Shown one piece after another: positions 44,148 through 52,434 of a DNA stretch of 64,000 nt. Source of the DNA: DASXRA01 sp036558905 (GTDB lineage: Bacteria > Actinomycetota > Actinomycetes > Mycobacteriales > Jatrophihabitantaceae). The first letter of the stretch is position 1. The number at the start of each line of letters is the position of its first letter. The position numbers and the translations under genes are program-made. The notes under the pieces were generated by a model that saw nothing but the letters and a program-made list of their open reading frames with translations, had not been told where the DNA came from and searched no databases. The stretch lies in the NCBI GenBank assembly GCA_036558905.1, contig DATBER010000046.1, positions 1-64,000 on the forward strand, written 5' to 3'.

Positions 44148-45082
44148 GTCCGTGCCCTTTCGTTGGATGCCGGATTCGGACCGTCGGTCTGGACGAGCCA
44201 CAGCGCGCGACGCACGCCGCCGCCCGCGTGCACCAGCGCCTGGCTCGCCTGGCTGACCGAAACGTTCGCGAGCAGCGCGACCAGCGCCACCCGAGCGTCG
44301 CCGTCGGCGCGTTCGAGCGCGTCGCCGCACGCCTGCGGATCGAGCCCGGTGGCCTCGACGAGGATGCGCACCACCCGTCCGCGCAGCTTGTCGTTGGTGG
44401 CCGCGACGGCGACCATGAGGTTCGAGTACGTGCGCTCGACGCGGATCATCAGCGCCGTCGAGAACGCGTTGAGCAGCAGCTTCTGCGCCGTGCCGGCCTT
44501 CATGCGGGTCGAGCCGGCGATGACTTCGGGGCCGGTGTCGACGCCGACGTGCACGTCGACCCCGGCGCCCAGCTCGGCGTCGGGGTTGGCCGAGATCAGC
44601 ACCGTGCCGGCGCCACGCGAACGGGCGGCCCGCAGAGCCCCGGTGACATAAGGGGTGCGGCCGCTTGCGGTGAGGCCGAGGGCGACGTCGCCGGCCTGCA
44701 CGGTCGCCGCGTCGCGCGCCCCCAGCTCGACGTCGTCCTCGATGCCCTCGCTCGGCTGCGCCAGCGCCGCCAGGCCGCCCGCGTGGTGCGCCACGACGAG
44801 ATCCGGGGCGATGGCGTACGTCGGGATGAGCTCGGCGGCGTCGAGCACGGCGATGCGCCCGGACGTCCCCGCGCCGAAGTAGTGCACCCGGTGGCCATCG
44901 CGCATGGCGGTCACCGCCAGGTCGACCGCCTCGGCCAGCGCCGGCAGCACGGCCCGCACCGCGCCCGCCACCAGCGCGTCCTCGTCATTGATCATCCGCA
45001 GCATGTCGATCGTGCTGCGCTGATCGATGTCGACGGTGCGCGGGTTGCGCTCCTCGGTCGGTACCAGAACCCAGTCAGTCAT
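44144..45082 (-). CDS. murQ: N-acetylmuramic acid 6-phosphate etherase
   Basis: Cleaves the lactyl ether of MurNAc-6-phosphate to GlcNAc-6-phosphate and lactate, cytoplasmic wall-sugar recovery. 312 residues, SIS fold: start VLVPTEERNPRTVDID, sugar-phosphate loop GAGTSGR (70-76), catalytic Glu region LDAAELIPTY (E84) and the GSTRMKAGTAQKLLLNAFSTALM signature. ATG overlaps the regulator stop (ATGA). Confidence 0.95.
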   Translation of the reverse strand: MTDWVLVPTEERNPRTVDIDQRSTIDMLRMINDEDALVAGAVRAVLPALAEAVDLAVTAMRDGHRVHYFGAGTSGRIAVLDAAELIPTYAIAPDLVVAHHAGGLAALAQPSEGIEDDVELGARDAATVQAGDVALGLTASGRTPYVTGALRAARSRGAGTVLISANPDAELGAGVDVHVGVDTGPEVIAGSTRMKAGTAQKLLLNAFSTALMIRVERTYSNLMVAVAATNDKLRGRVVRILVEATGLDPQACGDALERADGDARVALVALLANVSVSQASQALVHAGGGVRRALWLVQTDGPNPASNERART

Positions 45083-46038
45083 GCCCCTCCCGTTCCGGCG
45101 GAACGACGCGCGGCCCGGGATGTGACCCGACGGCCGCGAATCGCCTCGCGGGTCTTCTCCAGTGCCTTGCGCGTGTCGGAATAGGTACGTTGTGCCACCC
45201 CGACGAACATGCAGTCGACGACGGTCAGCTGGGCCAGCCGGCTGGCCGTCGCTCCGGACCGGAACGTCGTTTCCCGAGCGGCCGTGGTCAGCACCAGGTC
45301 GGCGACGCGGGCGATCGGCGAGCGCGGGAAGTTCGTCAACGCGACCGTGGTGGCCCCGTGCCGGTTCGCCTCGGCGAGCGCGTCGATCGTGTCGCGGGTG
45401 ACGCCGGTGTGCGAGATGCCGATCGCGACATCACCCTTGCTCAACAAGGCGGCACTGGTCAGCGCGATGTGCGTGTCCGACCAGGCGTAGGCCACCCGGC
45501 CGATGCGGTGCAGCTTCTGCTGGAAGTCGAAGGCCACGAAGGCGCTGGCGCCGACGCCGTACACGTCGACGCGGGGGGCGGCGACCAGCGCGTCGACGAC
45601 CCGGCCCAGCGTGCCGACGTCGAGCTGAGCGGCGGTCTCCTCCACCGCCCGCGCGTCGGCGTAGGAGATCTTCTCGATGACAGCGCTCAGATCGTCGGTC
45701 GGCGTGATGTCGCTGCCGACGATGCGGCCGTACTGCCCGCTGCCCTGCGCCCGGCCGACCTCGGTGGCCAGCGCCAGGCGCAGTTCGGCGTAGCCGTGGA
45801 ACCCGATGGCCCGGCAGAACCGAACCGTGCTCGTCTCGGACACCCCGCAGGCGGCCGACAGCTCGGTGATCGTCAGCCCCGTGACGGCCGCCGGGTTGGC
45901 CAGGATGTGCTCGCCGAGCACGCGTCCGGCCGGCGGAAGGGACGGCAACAGCGCCCGGATACGCACCACCGTGCCGGCGGGCCGGTCGGTGTCGGCCGGT
46001 ACCGTCGGCTCGGTGCTCAGCTTCGTCTGGCGAGGCAC
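45079..46038 (-). CDS. MurR/RpiR family transcriptional regulator
   Basis: 319 residues: N-terminal RpiR helix-turn-helix (LTITELSAACGVSETSTVRFCRAIGFHGYAELRLAL, about 55-95) and a C-terminal SIS sugar-phosphate-binding domain (VYGVGASAFVAFDFQQKLHRIG; AIGISHTGVTRDTIDALAEA). Likely represses the muramic acid operon and responds to MurNAc-6-P or GlcNAc-6-P. GTG 46038 abuts the palindrome GGAGGAAAATTTCCTCC; mRNA is probably leaderless. First gene of the five-gene operon. Confidence 0.92.
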   Translation of the reverse strand: MPRQTKLSTEPTVPADTDRPAGTVVRIRALLPSLPPAGRVLGEHILANPAAVTGLTITELSAACGVSETSTVRFCRAIGFHGYAELRLALATEVGRAQGSGQYGRIVGSDITPTDDLSAVIEKISYADARAVEETAAQLDVGTLGRVVDALVAAPRVDVYGVGASAFVAFDFQQKLHRIGRVAYAWSDTHIALTSAALLSKGDVAIGISHTGVTRDTIDALAEANRHGATTVALTNFPRSPIARVADLVLTTAARETTFRSGATASRLAQLTVVDCMFVGVAQRTYSDTRKALEKTREAIRGRRVTSRAARRSAGTGGA

Positions 46039-46074
46039 GGAGGAAAATTTCCTCCATCTGCGCCGTCGCGTCAA
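46039..46074 (-). promoter_or_regulatory. Operator and promoter of the muramic acid operon
   Basis: The 17-base palindrome GGAGGAAAATTTCCTCC (46039-46055; 8-base arms around one A) has the AAATTT centre usual for RpiR-family sites. On the minus strand TTGACG (46074-46069), 18 bases, AAATTT (46050-46045) form a promoter whose start would be at the GTG 46038, so the operator covers the -10. Bound regulator would block its own operon and could affect the divergent kinase. Confidence 0.65.
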
Positions 46075-46089
46075 CTATTTCCCATGCGC

Positions 46090-46095
46090 TAAGTT
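46090..46095 (+). promoter_or_regulatory. -10 element of the sugar kinase gene
   Basis: TAAGTT lies 6 bases before ATG 46102, the spacing of a leaderless transcript. No convincing -35 is seen upstream; the RpiR-type operator ends 35 bases before it. Confidence 0.4.
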
Positions 46096-46101
46096 GCCCG
46101 G

Positions 46102-47058
46102 ATGGTCGACTTGGTCGTAGGAGTGGACGTCGGTGGCACCTCGACGAGGTGCCTGGTCGTGTCCGCATCCGGCGCACTGATCGGCTCGGGAACGGCGGGC
46201 GGCGGCAGCATCCGGTCGAGCGCCGGCTTGCCGTCCGAGCAGCTGGCCGCGGCCCTGCGCGCGGCGCTCACCGACGTCTCGCCGGATTCCGTGCGGGCCG
46301 GCGCGTTCGGCATCGCCGGCAGCGGCACGGCGGCCGGCAGCCTGGCCCGCGACGCGGCCGTGCTGGCCTGGAAGACGGTCGGCCTGACCGGCACGCCCCG
46401 GGTGGTAACCGACCTGGAAGTTGCTTTCGCCGCCGGCACATCAGCGGCATCCGGCCTACTGCTTCTCGCCGGGACAGGAGCGGCCGCGGTGGCCTTCGCC
46501 GATCGGGCAGTGACCCGTCGCTGCGACGGCTACGGCTGGTTGCTCGGCGACGAGGGCTCGGCCGTGTGGCTCGGCCTTCGGGGCGTCCAGGCCGCGCTGA
46601 ACGCCTATGACGGTCGCGGCCCGGCGACGTCCGTGCGCGACGCGGTGGCCGAGCACTTCGGGCTGCACGACGACTTCGCGCAAGGCGTGATCGCCGCCGT
46701 ACACGCCCGCGAGCCGGCCTATCTCGGCCGGCTTGCCCCTCTCGTCACGGCCGCCGCCGACGCCGGTGATCCGGTGGCCGCCGAGCTGGTCGAGGCCGGC
46801 GCCGCCCGCCTGGTGGCCGCGGTGCGCGCGGTCTGGGACGGCAATCCGGCCGACCTGGTGCTGGCCGGCGGGTTGCTGCTCGCCGGTGGTCCGGTGCGCC
46901 GCGCCGTGCTGGCCCGGCTCGACGGACTGCCCCTACGCCACCGGGATGCCGGACCGGGAGCGGCCGGCGCCGCCGTGCTGGCCCTCGGCGACCTGGGCGG
47001 CGGCGCCGTCGACCCCGGCATCCACGAACGCGTGCTGCGGGCCGGTACGGAATCGTAG
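46102..47058 (+). CDS. BadF/NagK-type N-acetyl sugar kinase (MurNAc or GlcNAc kinase)
   Basis: 318-residue ASKHA-fold kinase of the BadF/BadG/BcrA group that includes GlcNAc kinase NagK and the clostridial MurNAc kinase MurK. Phosphate-1 motif GVDVGGTSTR (7-16), LLAGTGAAAVAF, CDGYGWLLGDEGSAVWLG, and LAGGLLLAGGPVR near the end. Divergent from murR and sharing its operator; since the importer is not a PTS, an incoming MurNAc needs this kinase to make MurNAc-6-P for MurQ. Confidence 0.88.
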   Translation: MVDLVVGVDVGGTSTRCLVVSASGALIGSGTAGGGSIRSSAGLPSEQLAAALRAALTDVSPDSVRAGAFGIAGSGTAAGSLARDAAVLAWKTVGLTGTPRVVTDLEVAFAAGTSAASGLLLLAGTGAAAVAFADRAVTRRCDGYGWLLGDEGSAVWLGLRGVQAALNAYDGRGPATSVRDAVAEHFGLHDDFAQGVIAAVHAREPAYLGRLAPLVTAAADAGDPVAAELVEAGAARLVAAVRAVWDGNPADLVLAGGLLLAGGPVRRAVLARLDGLPLRHRDAGPGAAGAAVLALGDLGGGAVDPGIHERVLRAGTES

Positions 47059-47059
47059 C

Positions 47060-47461
47060 TCAGGAGCTCAGCGCCTTCGCCTTCGCGCTCTCGAACTCAG
47101 CGTCGCTGAGCGCACCTTGCTTGTGGAGGTCGGAGAGCCGCGCGATCTCGTCGGCGGTGCTGTGTCCGCCGTTCGCGGCGCTCTTGACGTAGTCGCGGAA
47201 CTCCGCATCCCGCGCCTGCGCGTCCTGCGCGGCGCGATCGCGCATCTTGTGCCCTCGGGCGATGAGGTAGACGAGCACTCCGAGGTACGGCAAGACGATG
47301 ATGAAGATCGTCCACAGAGCCTTGCTCCACCCGGACAGGTCCTGGCTCCGGAAGATGTCGGCGAAAACGACGATCAGCAGCCAGATCCAGATGAAGAACA
47401 GGGTGAACCACAGCATCGACAGGAACACTTGGCCAGTACCGAATTCGGTAGCCTGGGGCAT
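47060..47461 (-). CDS. SHOCT domain membrane protein
   Basis: 133 residues: two membrane helices of the PLDc_N type (FLSMLWFTLFFIWIWLLIVVFADIF; WTIFIIVLPYLGVLVYLIARG), an acidic/basic linker, and a C-terminal SHOCT motif (ADEIARLSDLHKQGALSDAEFESAKAKAL). GGAGG lies just before ATG 47461. Function unknown; common in actinomycetes. Ends 2 bases from the convergent kinase stop. Confidence 0.87.
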   Translation of the reverse strand: MPQATEFGTGQVFLSMLWFTLFFIWIWLLIVVFADIFRSQDLSGWSKALWTIFIIVLPYLGVLVYLIARGHKMRDRAAQDAQARDAEFRDYVKSAANGGHSTADEIARLSDLHKQGALSDAEFESAKAKALSS

Positions 47462-47496
47462 AACCTCCACCTCCCGCGGTGGTAACTCGAAGGCCG

Positions 47497-47524
47497 CCGG
47501 TCCGAACTTGAGCCGGTCCGAACT
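47497..47524. repeat. Two 12-base direct repeats upstream of the SHOCT gene
   Basis: CCGGTCCGAACT occurs at 47497-47508 and 47513-47524, one 16-base period apart, 36 bases before the SHOCT gene start. Possible tandem activator or repressor site. Confidence 0.4.
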
Positions 47525-47629
47525 AGTTGACCAGTGCGCGAAGGCATCTTCATCACCCCAGCAGGGTGAGCAAGGGCAACAGACCTCCGATACGGCACGA
47601 ATTCTCCGATGAGAGCGCTGAGCGGCGGG

Positions 47630-48766
47630 CTAGTCCCGTTCGGGTGCCGGCTGCCACTGCACGTATTCGCGCCCCTCGGCCGCCGCCTGGGCGCGGGCGG
47701 CGGCCAGCTGGTAGTCGCTGATGCCGCCGGGCTGCCACGGGCCCGCCGACCCGGCCGCAATCGCCGCATCGCTCTTGGGCGTCAGGCCGGCTTCGTCCCG
47801 CACCACGGGCAACGGCCGATCGGCCAGCGTGAACCAGTCGATCTCGAGAAAGTCGTGGCTGCCCGTGCACAAAGCCCCGCGGCGCATCGCGTCGGCCAGC
47901 CGGACCGCCATGGCCCGCGAGTGCAGGTGCCCGGCGTCGGCCTCGAACAGGCCGGCGCCCCGGGCCAGGTACCCCGTCTCGAACAGCGACACGACCATCG
48001 CCAGCAGGCTGAACGCGCGCGGGTCGTCGTTCGCGCGGGACATATAGCCGAAGACCTCGATCTCGCTCTCCAGCGCGGTGCCGTAGCCGGCGAGGACGTG
48101 CACCCAGTCGTGCTGGGCGAGCAGCGGCGGCGCCGAGCCGGGTCGCCCGGGAAAGGTGAACCCGCGGTCGCGGTAGAAGTCGTATACGCCCCGGCCGAGC
48201 GTGCCGACGGGCAGTTCGCCCAGCGACTGCCACTGCGCCGCCAGCCCCGGGTCGTCGACCACCTGGCCCCACGCGTCGGCCAACCCGGATGTGTGCAGCA
48301 CGTGCAGCCGCTCCGGGCCGATCGAGGCGAGGTAGCCGTTGCGGGCGAAGTCGGCCTCGGCCAGTTCGAGCGAGCCGGCCGCGTAGCGCCGGGCCACGTC
48401 GAGCATGTCGTCGTCGATGCCCAGCTCGTCGGCGAACGCCTCGACGCGTGCGGCCACCTCGGCCGGCAACGGTCGCAGGATGAGCTCGGCCAGCAGCATG
48501 ATCTGCACGACGCGGGTGCGGAACGCCCGGTTGCGCCGGGCCAGTCCCTCGGCGAAGGCGGCCGCGTCGATCGGCCGGGCGGTGGACGGGTCGACGACGT
48601 GACCGGTCATCGACTCGAAGAACGCGCGCAACAGCATGACCTGCAGCGGCGTCAGCCCGCCGGACGGCGCGACCGCGACGGCCACCCCGCGGGCGACGAA
48701 CGCCGCCTCGGCAGCGTCGGGCGGGACGAGCAGCACGGTGCCGTCGTCCGGGAACGCAACGGGCAT
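47630..48766 (-). CDS. COQ4-like protein with TerB-like N-terminal half
   Basis: 378 residues, no signal peptide. The first half (about 35-145) is all helical and resembles TerB-like domains (LQVMLLRAFFESMTG; FRTRVVQIMLLAELILRPL). The second half has the COQ4 hallmarks: LGELPVGTLGRGVYDFY, then the zinc motif HDxxHx11E as H219-D220-W-V-H223 ... E235. COQ4 proteins act in ubiquinone synthesis; this organism probably makes menaquinone, so a different role is likely. The start shares a base with the stop of the UBP zinc-finger gene (TGATG). Confidence 0.65.
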   Translation of the reverse strand: MPVAFPDDGTVLLVPPDAAEAAFVARGVAVAVAPSGGLTPLQVMLLRAFFESMTGHVVDPSTARPIDAAAFAEGLARRNRAFRTRVVQIMLLAELILRPLPAEVAARVEAFADELGIDDDMLDVARRYAAGSLELAEADFARNGYLASIGPERLHVLHTSGLADAWGQVVDDPGLAAQWQSLGELPVGTLGRGVYDFYRDRGFTFPGRPGSAPPLLAQHDWVHVLAGYGTALESEIEVFGYMSRANDDPRAFSLLAMVVSLFETGYLARGAGLFEADAGHLHSRAMAVRLADAMRRGALCTGSHDFLEIDWFTLADRPLPVVRDEAGLTPKSDAAIAAGSAGPWQPGGISDYQLAAARAQAAAEGREYVQWQPAPERD

Positions 48767-49077
48767 CAGCGCTGGACGAGGAACAGTTCGTCCGCGTAGC
48801 ACCAGCCCCAGTCCTCGCCGGGCTCGAACGAGCGCATCAGCGGATGACTCGCGCCGTGCCAGTGCGCGGTGGCGTGCTTGCGGGGCGAGTTGTCGCAGCA
48901 TCCGACGTGCCCGCATTCGAGGCATTCGCGCAGGTGTACCCACCTCGAGCCCTCGCGCAGGCAGTCCTCGCACCCCTCGGTGGTGGACGGCTGCACGTCG
49001 GCGACGGTCTGCAGGTGGGAACACTCGGACTCGGTCGCGCCACCTCGCGGATTGGCGGCGGCTACCCAGGACGTCAT
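48766..49077 (-). CDS. UBP-type zinc finger protein
   Basis: 103 residues forming a single ZnF-UBP domain: C19, H21, C36-x2-C39, C52-x2-C55, C60, H68, H72, H74 and H78 in the usual pattern (CEDCLREGSRWVHLRECLECGHVGCCDNSPRKHATAHWHG). In eukaryotes this fold binds ubiquitin C-termini; the role of the small actinobacterial versions is unknown. Translationally coupled to the COQ4-like gene. Confidence 0.9.
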   Translation of the reverse strand: MTSWVAAANPRGGATESECSHLQTVADVQPSTTEGCEDCLREGSRWVHLRECLECGHVGCCDNSPRKHATAHWHGASHPLMRSFEPGEDWGWCYADELFLVQR

Positions 49078-49132
49078 GACAACACCGTAACCAGCGCGAC
49101 GTCGACGCGCCGTTCGCCCAGCGCGATCAGCG

Positions 49133-50680
49133 CTACTCCCACTCGATGGTGCCCGGCGGCTTGGACGTCACGTCGAGCACCACCCGGTTCACCTCGCGGA
49201 CCTCGTTGGTGATCCGGGTCGAGATCCGCTCGAGCACCTCGTAGGGCACGCGCGTCCAGTCGGCGGTCATCGCGTCTTCGGACGACACCGGCCGCAGCAC
49301 CACGGGGTGGCCGTACGTGCGCTCGTCGCCCTGCACGCCGACCGAGCGGACGTCGGCCAGCAGCACGACCGGGCACTGCCAGATGTCGCGGTCGAGGCCC
49401 GCAGCGGTCAACTCGGCACGCGCGATGGCGTCGGCCCGGCGCAGCACGTCCAGCCGGTGGGCCGTGACCTCGCCGACGATGCGAATGCCCAACCCCGGCC
49501 CGGGGAACGGCTGCCGCCACACGATCTCGGCCGGCAGGCCGAGCTGCTCGCCGACCCGGCGCACCTCGTCCTTGAACAGCGACCGCAGCGGCTCGATCAG
49601 CCCGAACGCCAGATCGTCGGGCAGCCCGCCGACGTTGTGGTGGCTCTTGATGTTCGCCGTGCCGGTACCGCCGCCCGACTCGACGACGTCCGGGTAGAGC
49701 GTGCCCTGCACGAGGAACTCGACCGTGCCGTCGGCGACGATCTCGCGCGCGGCGTCCTCGAACGAGCGGATGAACTCGCGGCCGATGACCTTGCGCTTCT
49801 CCTCCGGATCGGTGACCCCGTCCAGCGCGTCGAGGAACGGCTGCTCCGCGTCGACGACCTTGAGCTTCACCCCGGTGGCGGCGACGAAATCGCGCTCGAC
49901 CTGCTCGGGCTCACCCGCGCGCAGCAGGCCGTGGTCGACGAACACGCAGGTCAGCTGGTCACCGATAGCCCGCTGCACGAGGGCGGCCGCCACTGCCGAG
50001 TCGACGCCGCCGGACAGCGCGCAGATGACCCGCTTGCCGCCCACCTGCGCCCGGATGGCCGCCACCTGGTCGTCGATGATGTTCGCCTCCGTCCACTGTG
50101 GACGGACGCCGGCGATGTCGTAGAGGAAGTGCTGCAGCACCGTCTGCCCGTGCGCGGTGTGGAGCACCTCGGGGTGGAACTGCACGCCGGCCAGGCGGCG
50201 CGCGTTGTCCTCGAAGGCGGCGACGGGCGCGCCCGCGGACGACGCCAGCACGGTAAAGCCCTCGGGGGCGCGCGTGACCTCGTTGCCGTGGCTCATCCAC
50301 ACCCGCTGGTCGGGTGGCAGGCCACGCAGCAACGCGCCGGGCGTGGTGACATGCAGATCGGTACGGCCGAACTCGTTGCCGCCGGTGTTGGCGACCTCGC
50401 CGCCGAGCGCCTGCGCCATCGCCTGGAAGCCGTAGCAGATGCCGAACACCGGAACGCCGGCCGTGAACAACTCGGGATCGGCCTGCGGGGCACCGGGCGC
50501 GTACACCGACGAAGGCCCGCCGGACAGGATGATCGCGGCCGGGCGCCGGGCGACCAGGTCGGCGAGCGGCGCGGTGTGCGGCACGATCTCGGAGTAGACG
50601 TGCGCCTCACGCACCCGGCGGGCGATGAGCTGGGCGTACTGCGCCCCGTAGTCGACGACGAGGACGAGATCGGGCTGCAT
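49133..50680 (-). CDS. guaA: GMP synthase (glutamine-hydrolysing)
   Basis: Makes GMP from XMP. 515 residues: class I glutamine amidotransferase with C82 (GICYGFQ) and H169/E171 (FHPEV), ATP pyrophosphatase loop SGGVDS (223-228), and the C-terminal dimer domain ending DVTSKPPGTIEWE. Downstream of the SDR gene on the same strand. Confidence 0.97.
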   Translation of the reverse strand: MQPDLVLVVDYGAQYAQLIARRVREAHVYSEIVPHTAPLADLVARRPAAIILSGGPSSVYAPGAPQADPELFTAGVPVFGICYGFQAMAQALGGEVANTGGNEFGRTDLHVTTPGALLRGLPPDQRVWMSHGNEVTRAPEGFTVLASSAGAPVAAFEDNARRLAGVQFHPEVLHTAHGQTVLQHFLYDIAGVRPQWTEANIIDDQVAAIRAQVGGKRVICALSGGVDSAVAAALVQRAIGDQLTCVFVDHGLLRAGEPEQVERDFVAATGVKLKVVDAEQPFLDALDGVTDPEEKRKVIGREFIRSFEDAAREIVADGTVEFLVQGTLYPDVVESGGGTGTANIKSHHNVGGLPDDLAFGLIEPLRSLFKDEVRRVGEQLGLPAEIVWRQPFPGPGLGIRIVGEVTAHRLDVLRRADAIARAELTAAGLDRDIWQCPVVLLADVRSVGVQGDERTYGHPVVLRPVSSEDAMTADWTRVPYEVLERISTRITNEVREVNRVVLDVTSKPPGTIEWE

Positions 50681-50717
50681 GCCCGGATTCTACGGAGCGC
50701 TCTTCGGGCCGGCCGAG

Positions 50718-51638
50718 CTAGGACGGCCACGGGTAGCGGAACCCGGTGAGGTCCTCGCTGACGCTCCACAGCCGCCGGGCCAGCGACTTGTCGCGCGCCA
50801 GCCGGCTGATCTTCGCCGGGCCGATCGGCCCACGCGTCTCGCGGAAGTGCTGCGGCCCCGTGTACGAACCGGGTTCGGCGCAGGCGGCCGCGTAGAGCGC
50901 CGAGGTGGCGCCGGCCGACGCCGACTGCAGGAACACTCGGGCGAGCGGTTGCCCGATCGCGCGCACCACCCGGTTCGCGCCGACCCCCTCGGGATCGATG
51001 TACAGGCCGGTGGCGCAGATGCCGGGGTGGGCCGCGGCGGACGACAACCGCACCTTGTGCGTGATCGCCCGGCGCTGCAACTCCAGCGCGAACAGCAGGT
51101 TGGCCAGCTTGGAGTTGGAGTAGGCCTGCTGGGCGCGGTAGGTGCCGTTGTCGTTGGCGTTCACCACGTCGTCGCGGCCGCCGAAGTGGGCCACCGACGA
51201 AAGGGTCACGACCCGCGACGGTGCTCCGGCCAGCAACGCCGGCAATAGCAGGCCGGTGAGCACGAAATGTCCGAGGTGGTTGGTGCCGAACTGCAGCTCG
51301 AACCCGTCCCGCGTGCTGGCGCGGCGGGGTGGAGCCATGACGGCCGCATTGTTCACGAGCAGGTGCACCGGGTCGCGCCAATGATCGGCGAACCCCCGCA
51401 CGGATGCCATGTCCGCGAGGTCGAGCAGTTCGACGTCGACCTCGACGGGCGCCCCGCCGTTGCGGATACGTTCAGCCGCCTGCTTGGCGCGGGTGACATC
51501 CCTGCAGGCGAGCACCACCCGCGCACCATGCGCGGCGAGCTCCTTCGCGATATGCCAACCGATACCTGAGTTTGCACCCGTAACTATCGCCGTACGCCCC
51601 GAGAGGACAGGCAGCTGCGATGCGTCCCATCCGGCCAT
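50718..51638 (-). CDS. Short-chain dehydrogenase/reductase (retinol dehydrogenase-like)
   Basis: 306 residues: NAD(P) motif TGANSGIG near residue 18, NNAAVM, Ser in TLSSVAHF and Y-x3-K as YSNSKLANLLFALEL. Similar to the retinol dehydrogenase/protochlorophyllide reductase-like SDR group common in actinomycetes; substrate unknown. C-terminus GFRYPWPS. Confidence 0.9.
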   Translation of the reverse strand: MAGWDASQLPVLSGRTAIVTGANSGIGWHIAKELAAHGARVVLACRDVTRAKQAAERIRNGGAPVEVDVELLDLADMASVRGFADHWRDPVHLLVNNAAVMAPPRRASTRDGFELQFGTNHLGHFVLTGLLLPALLAGAPSRVVTLSSVAHFGGRDDVVNANDNGTYRAQQAYSNSKLANLLFALELQRRAITHKVRLSSAAAHPGICATGLYIDPEGVGANRVVRAIGQPLARVFLQSASAGATSALYAAACAEPGSYTGPQHFRETRGPIGPAKISRLARDKSLARRLWSVSEDLTGFRYPWPS

Positions 51639-51751
51639 GAAACGAAGTTACGCGGCTGCGCGTGAATTGGACGTGGCGCGGGCCCGCCGATCGGGTGATC
51701 ACGTCGGCAAGAAGTGACATTTGCTACGAACGCCCAGACGACTTCGGCGGG

Positions 51752-52434
51752 ATGGACCCTATGAGCGGCGAACACGACGTGCGCACCCGAGTGTGGCGCA
51801 ACGGCACGGTAGCGACCGACAACTTCCCGTTCGAGCAGATCTCGGACTATCTCGCCGAGCCGGATTGCCTTGTCTGGGTGGATGTCTGCGCTCCGGACAA
51901 GGCGCGGCTGCACGCGCTGGCCGCCGAGCTCAGCCTGGACCCGCACGCGGTGGAGGACGCGGTCGAACGGCGCGAGCGGCCCAAGGCGAGCCGCTATGCA
52001 ACCCACATGTGCCTCTCCGGGTACGAGATCACATTCGATCGTGACAACGGGGAGCTGCAGGCCTGTCAGGTCGCCGCGTTCGTCATGAAGCAAGCGTTCG
52101 TCACGGTGCGGCAAGGCGAAGAAGGCGTTGGCGCACGGGCTGCTCGACGTGCTGGTCGACGGGCACTTCGCGGTGATCGAGGCACCGGACGACGAGATCG
52201 AGAAGATCGAGGACATCCTGTTCGAGGAGACGCCGACCAGCATCAGGCAGGTTCAGCGACGCTCGTTCGCGCTGCGCAAGTCGCTGGTCGAGGCGCGCCG
52301 GGTGATCCTGCGGATGCGCGACCTGGTGAACGCCGTGATGCGCCGGGCCGACGACGTGCATCCCGAGCTCGAACCGTTCTACGACGACCTCTGCGACCAC
52401 GTGCTGCGGGCGGCCGAGGTCCGTCACCGATCGC
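51752..52434 (+). pseudogene. CorA-type magnesium/cobalt transporter, frameshifted and truncated
   Basis: From ATG 51752 the protein matches the CorA N-terminus (VRTRVWRNGTVATDNFPFEQISDYL; DPHAVEDAVERRERPKASRY; FVTVRQ). Near 52115-52130 the frame changes and about 25 codons usually found before LAHGLLD are missing; the next frame continues LLDVLVDGHFAVIEAPDDEIEKIEDILFEE to CDHVLRAAE, where it runs into the 3' end of convergent guaB3. Both membrane helices and the GMN motif are absent, so no transporter can be made. Confidence 0.8.
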
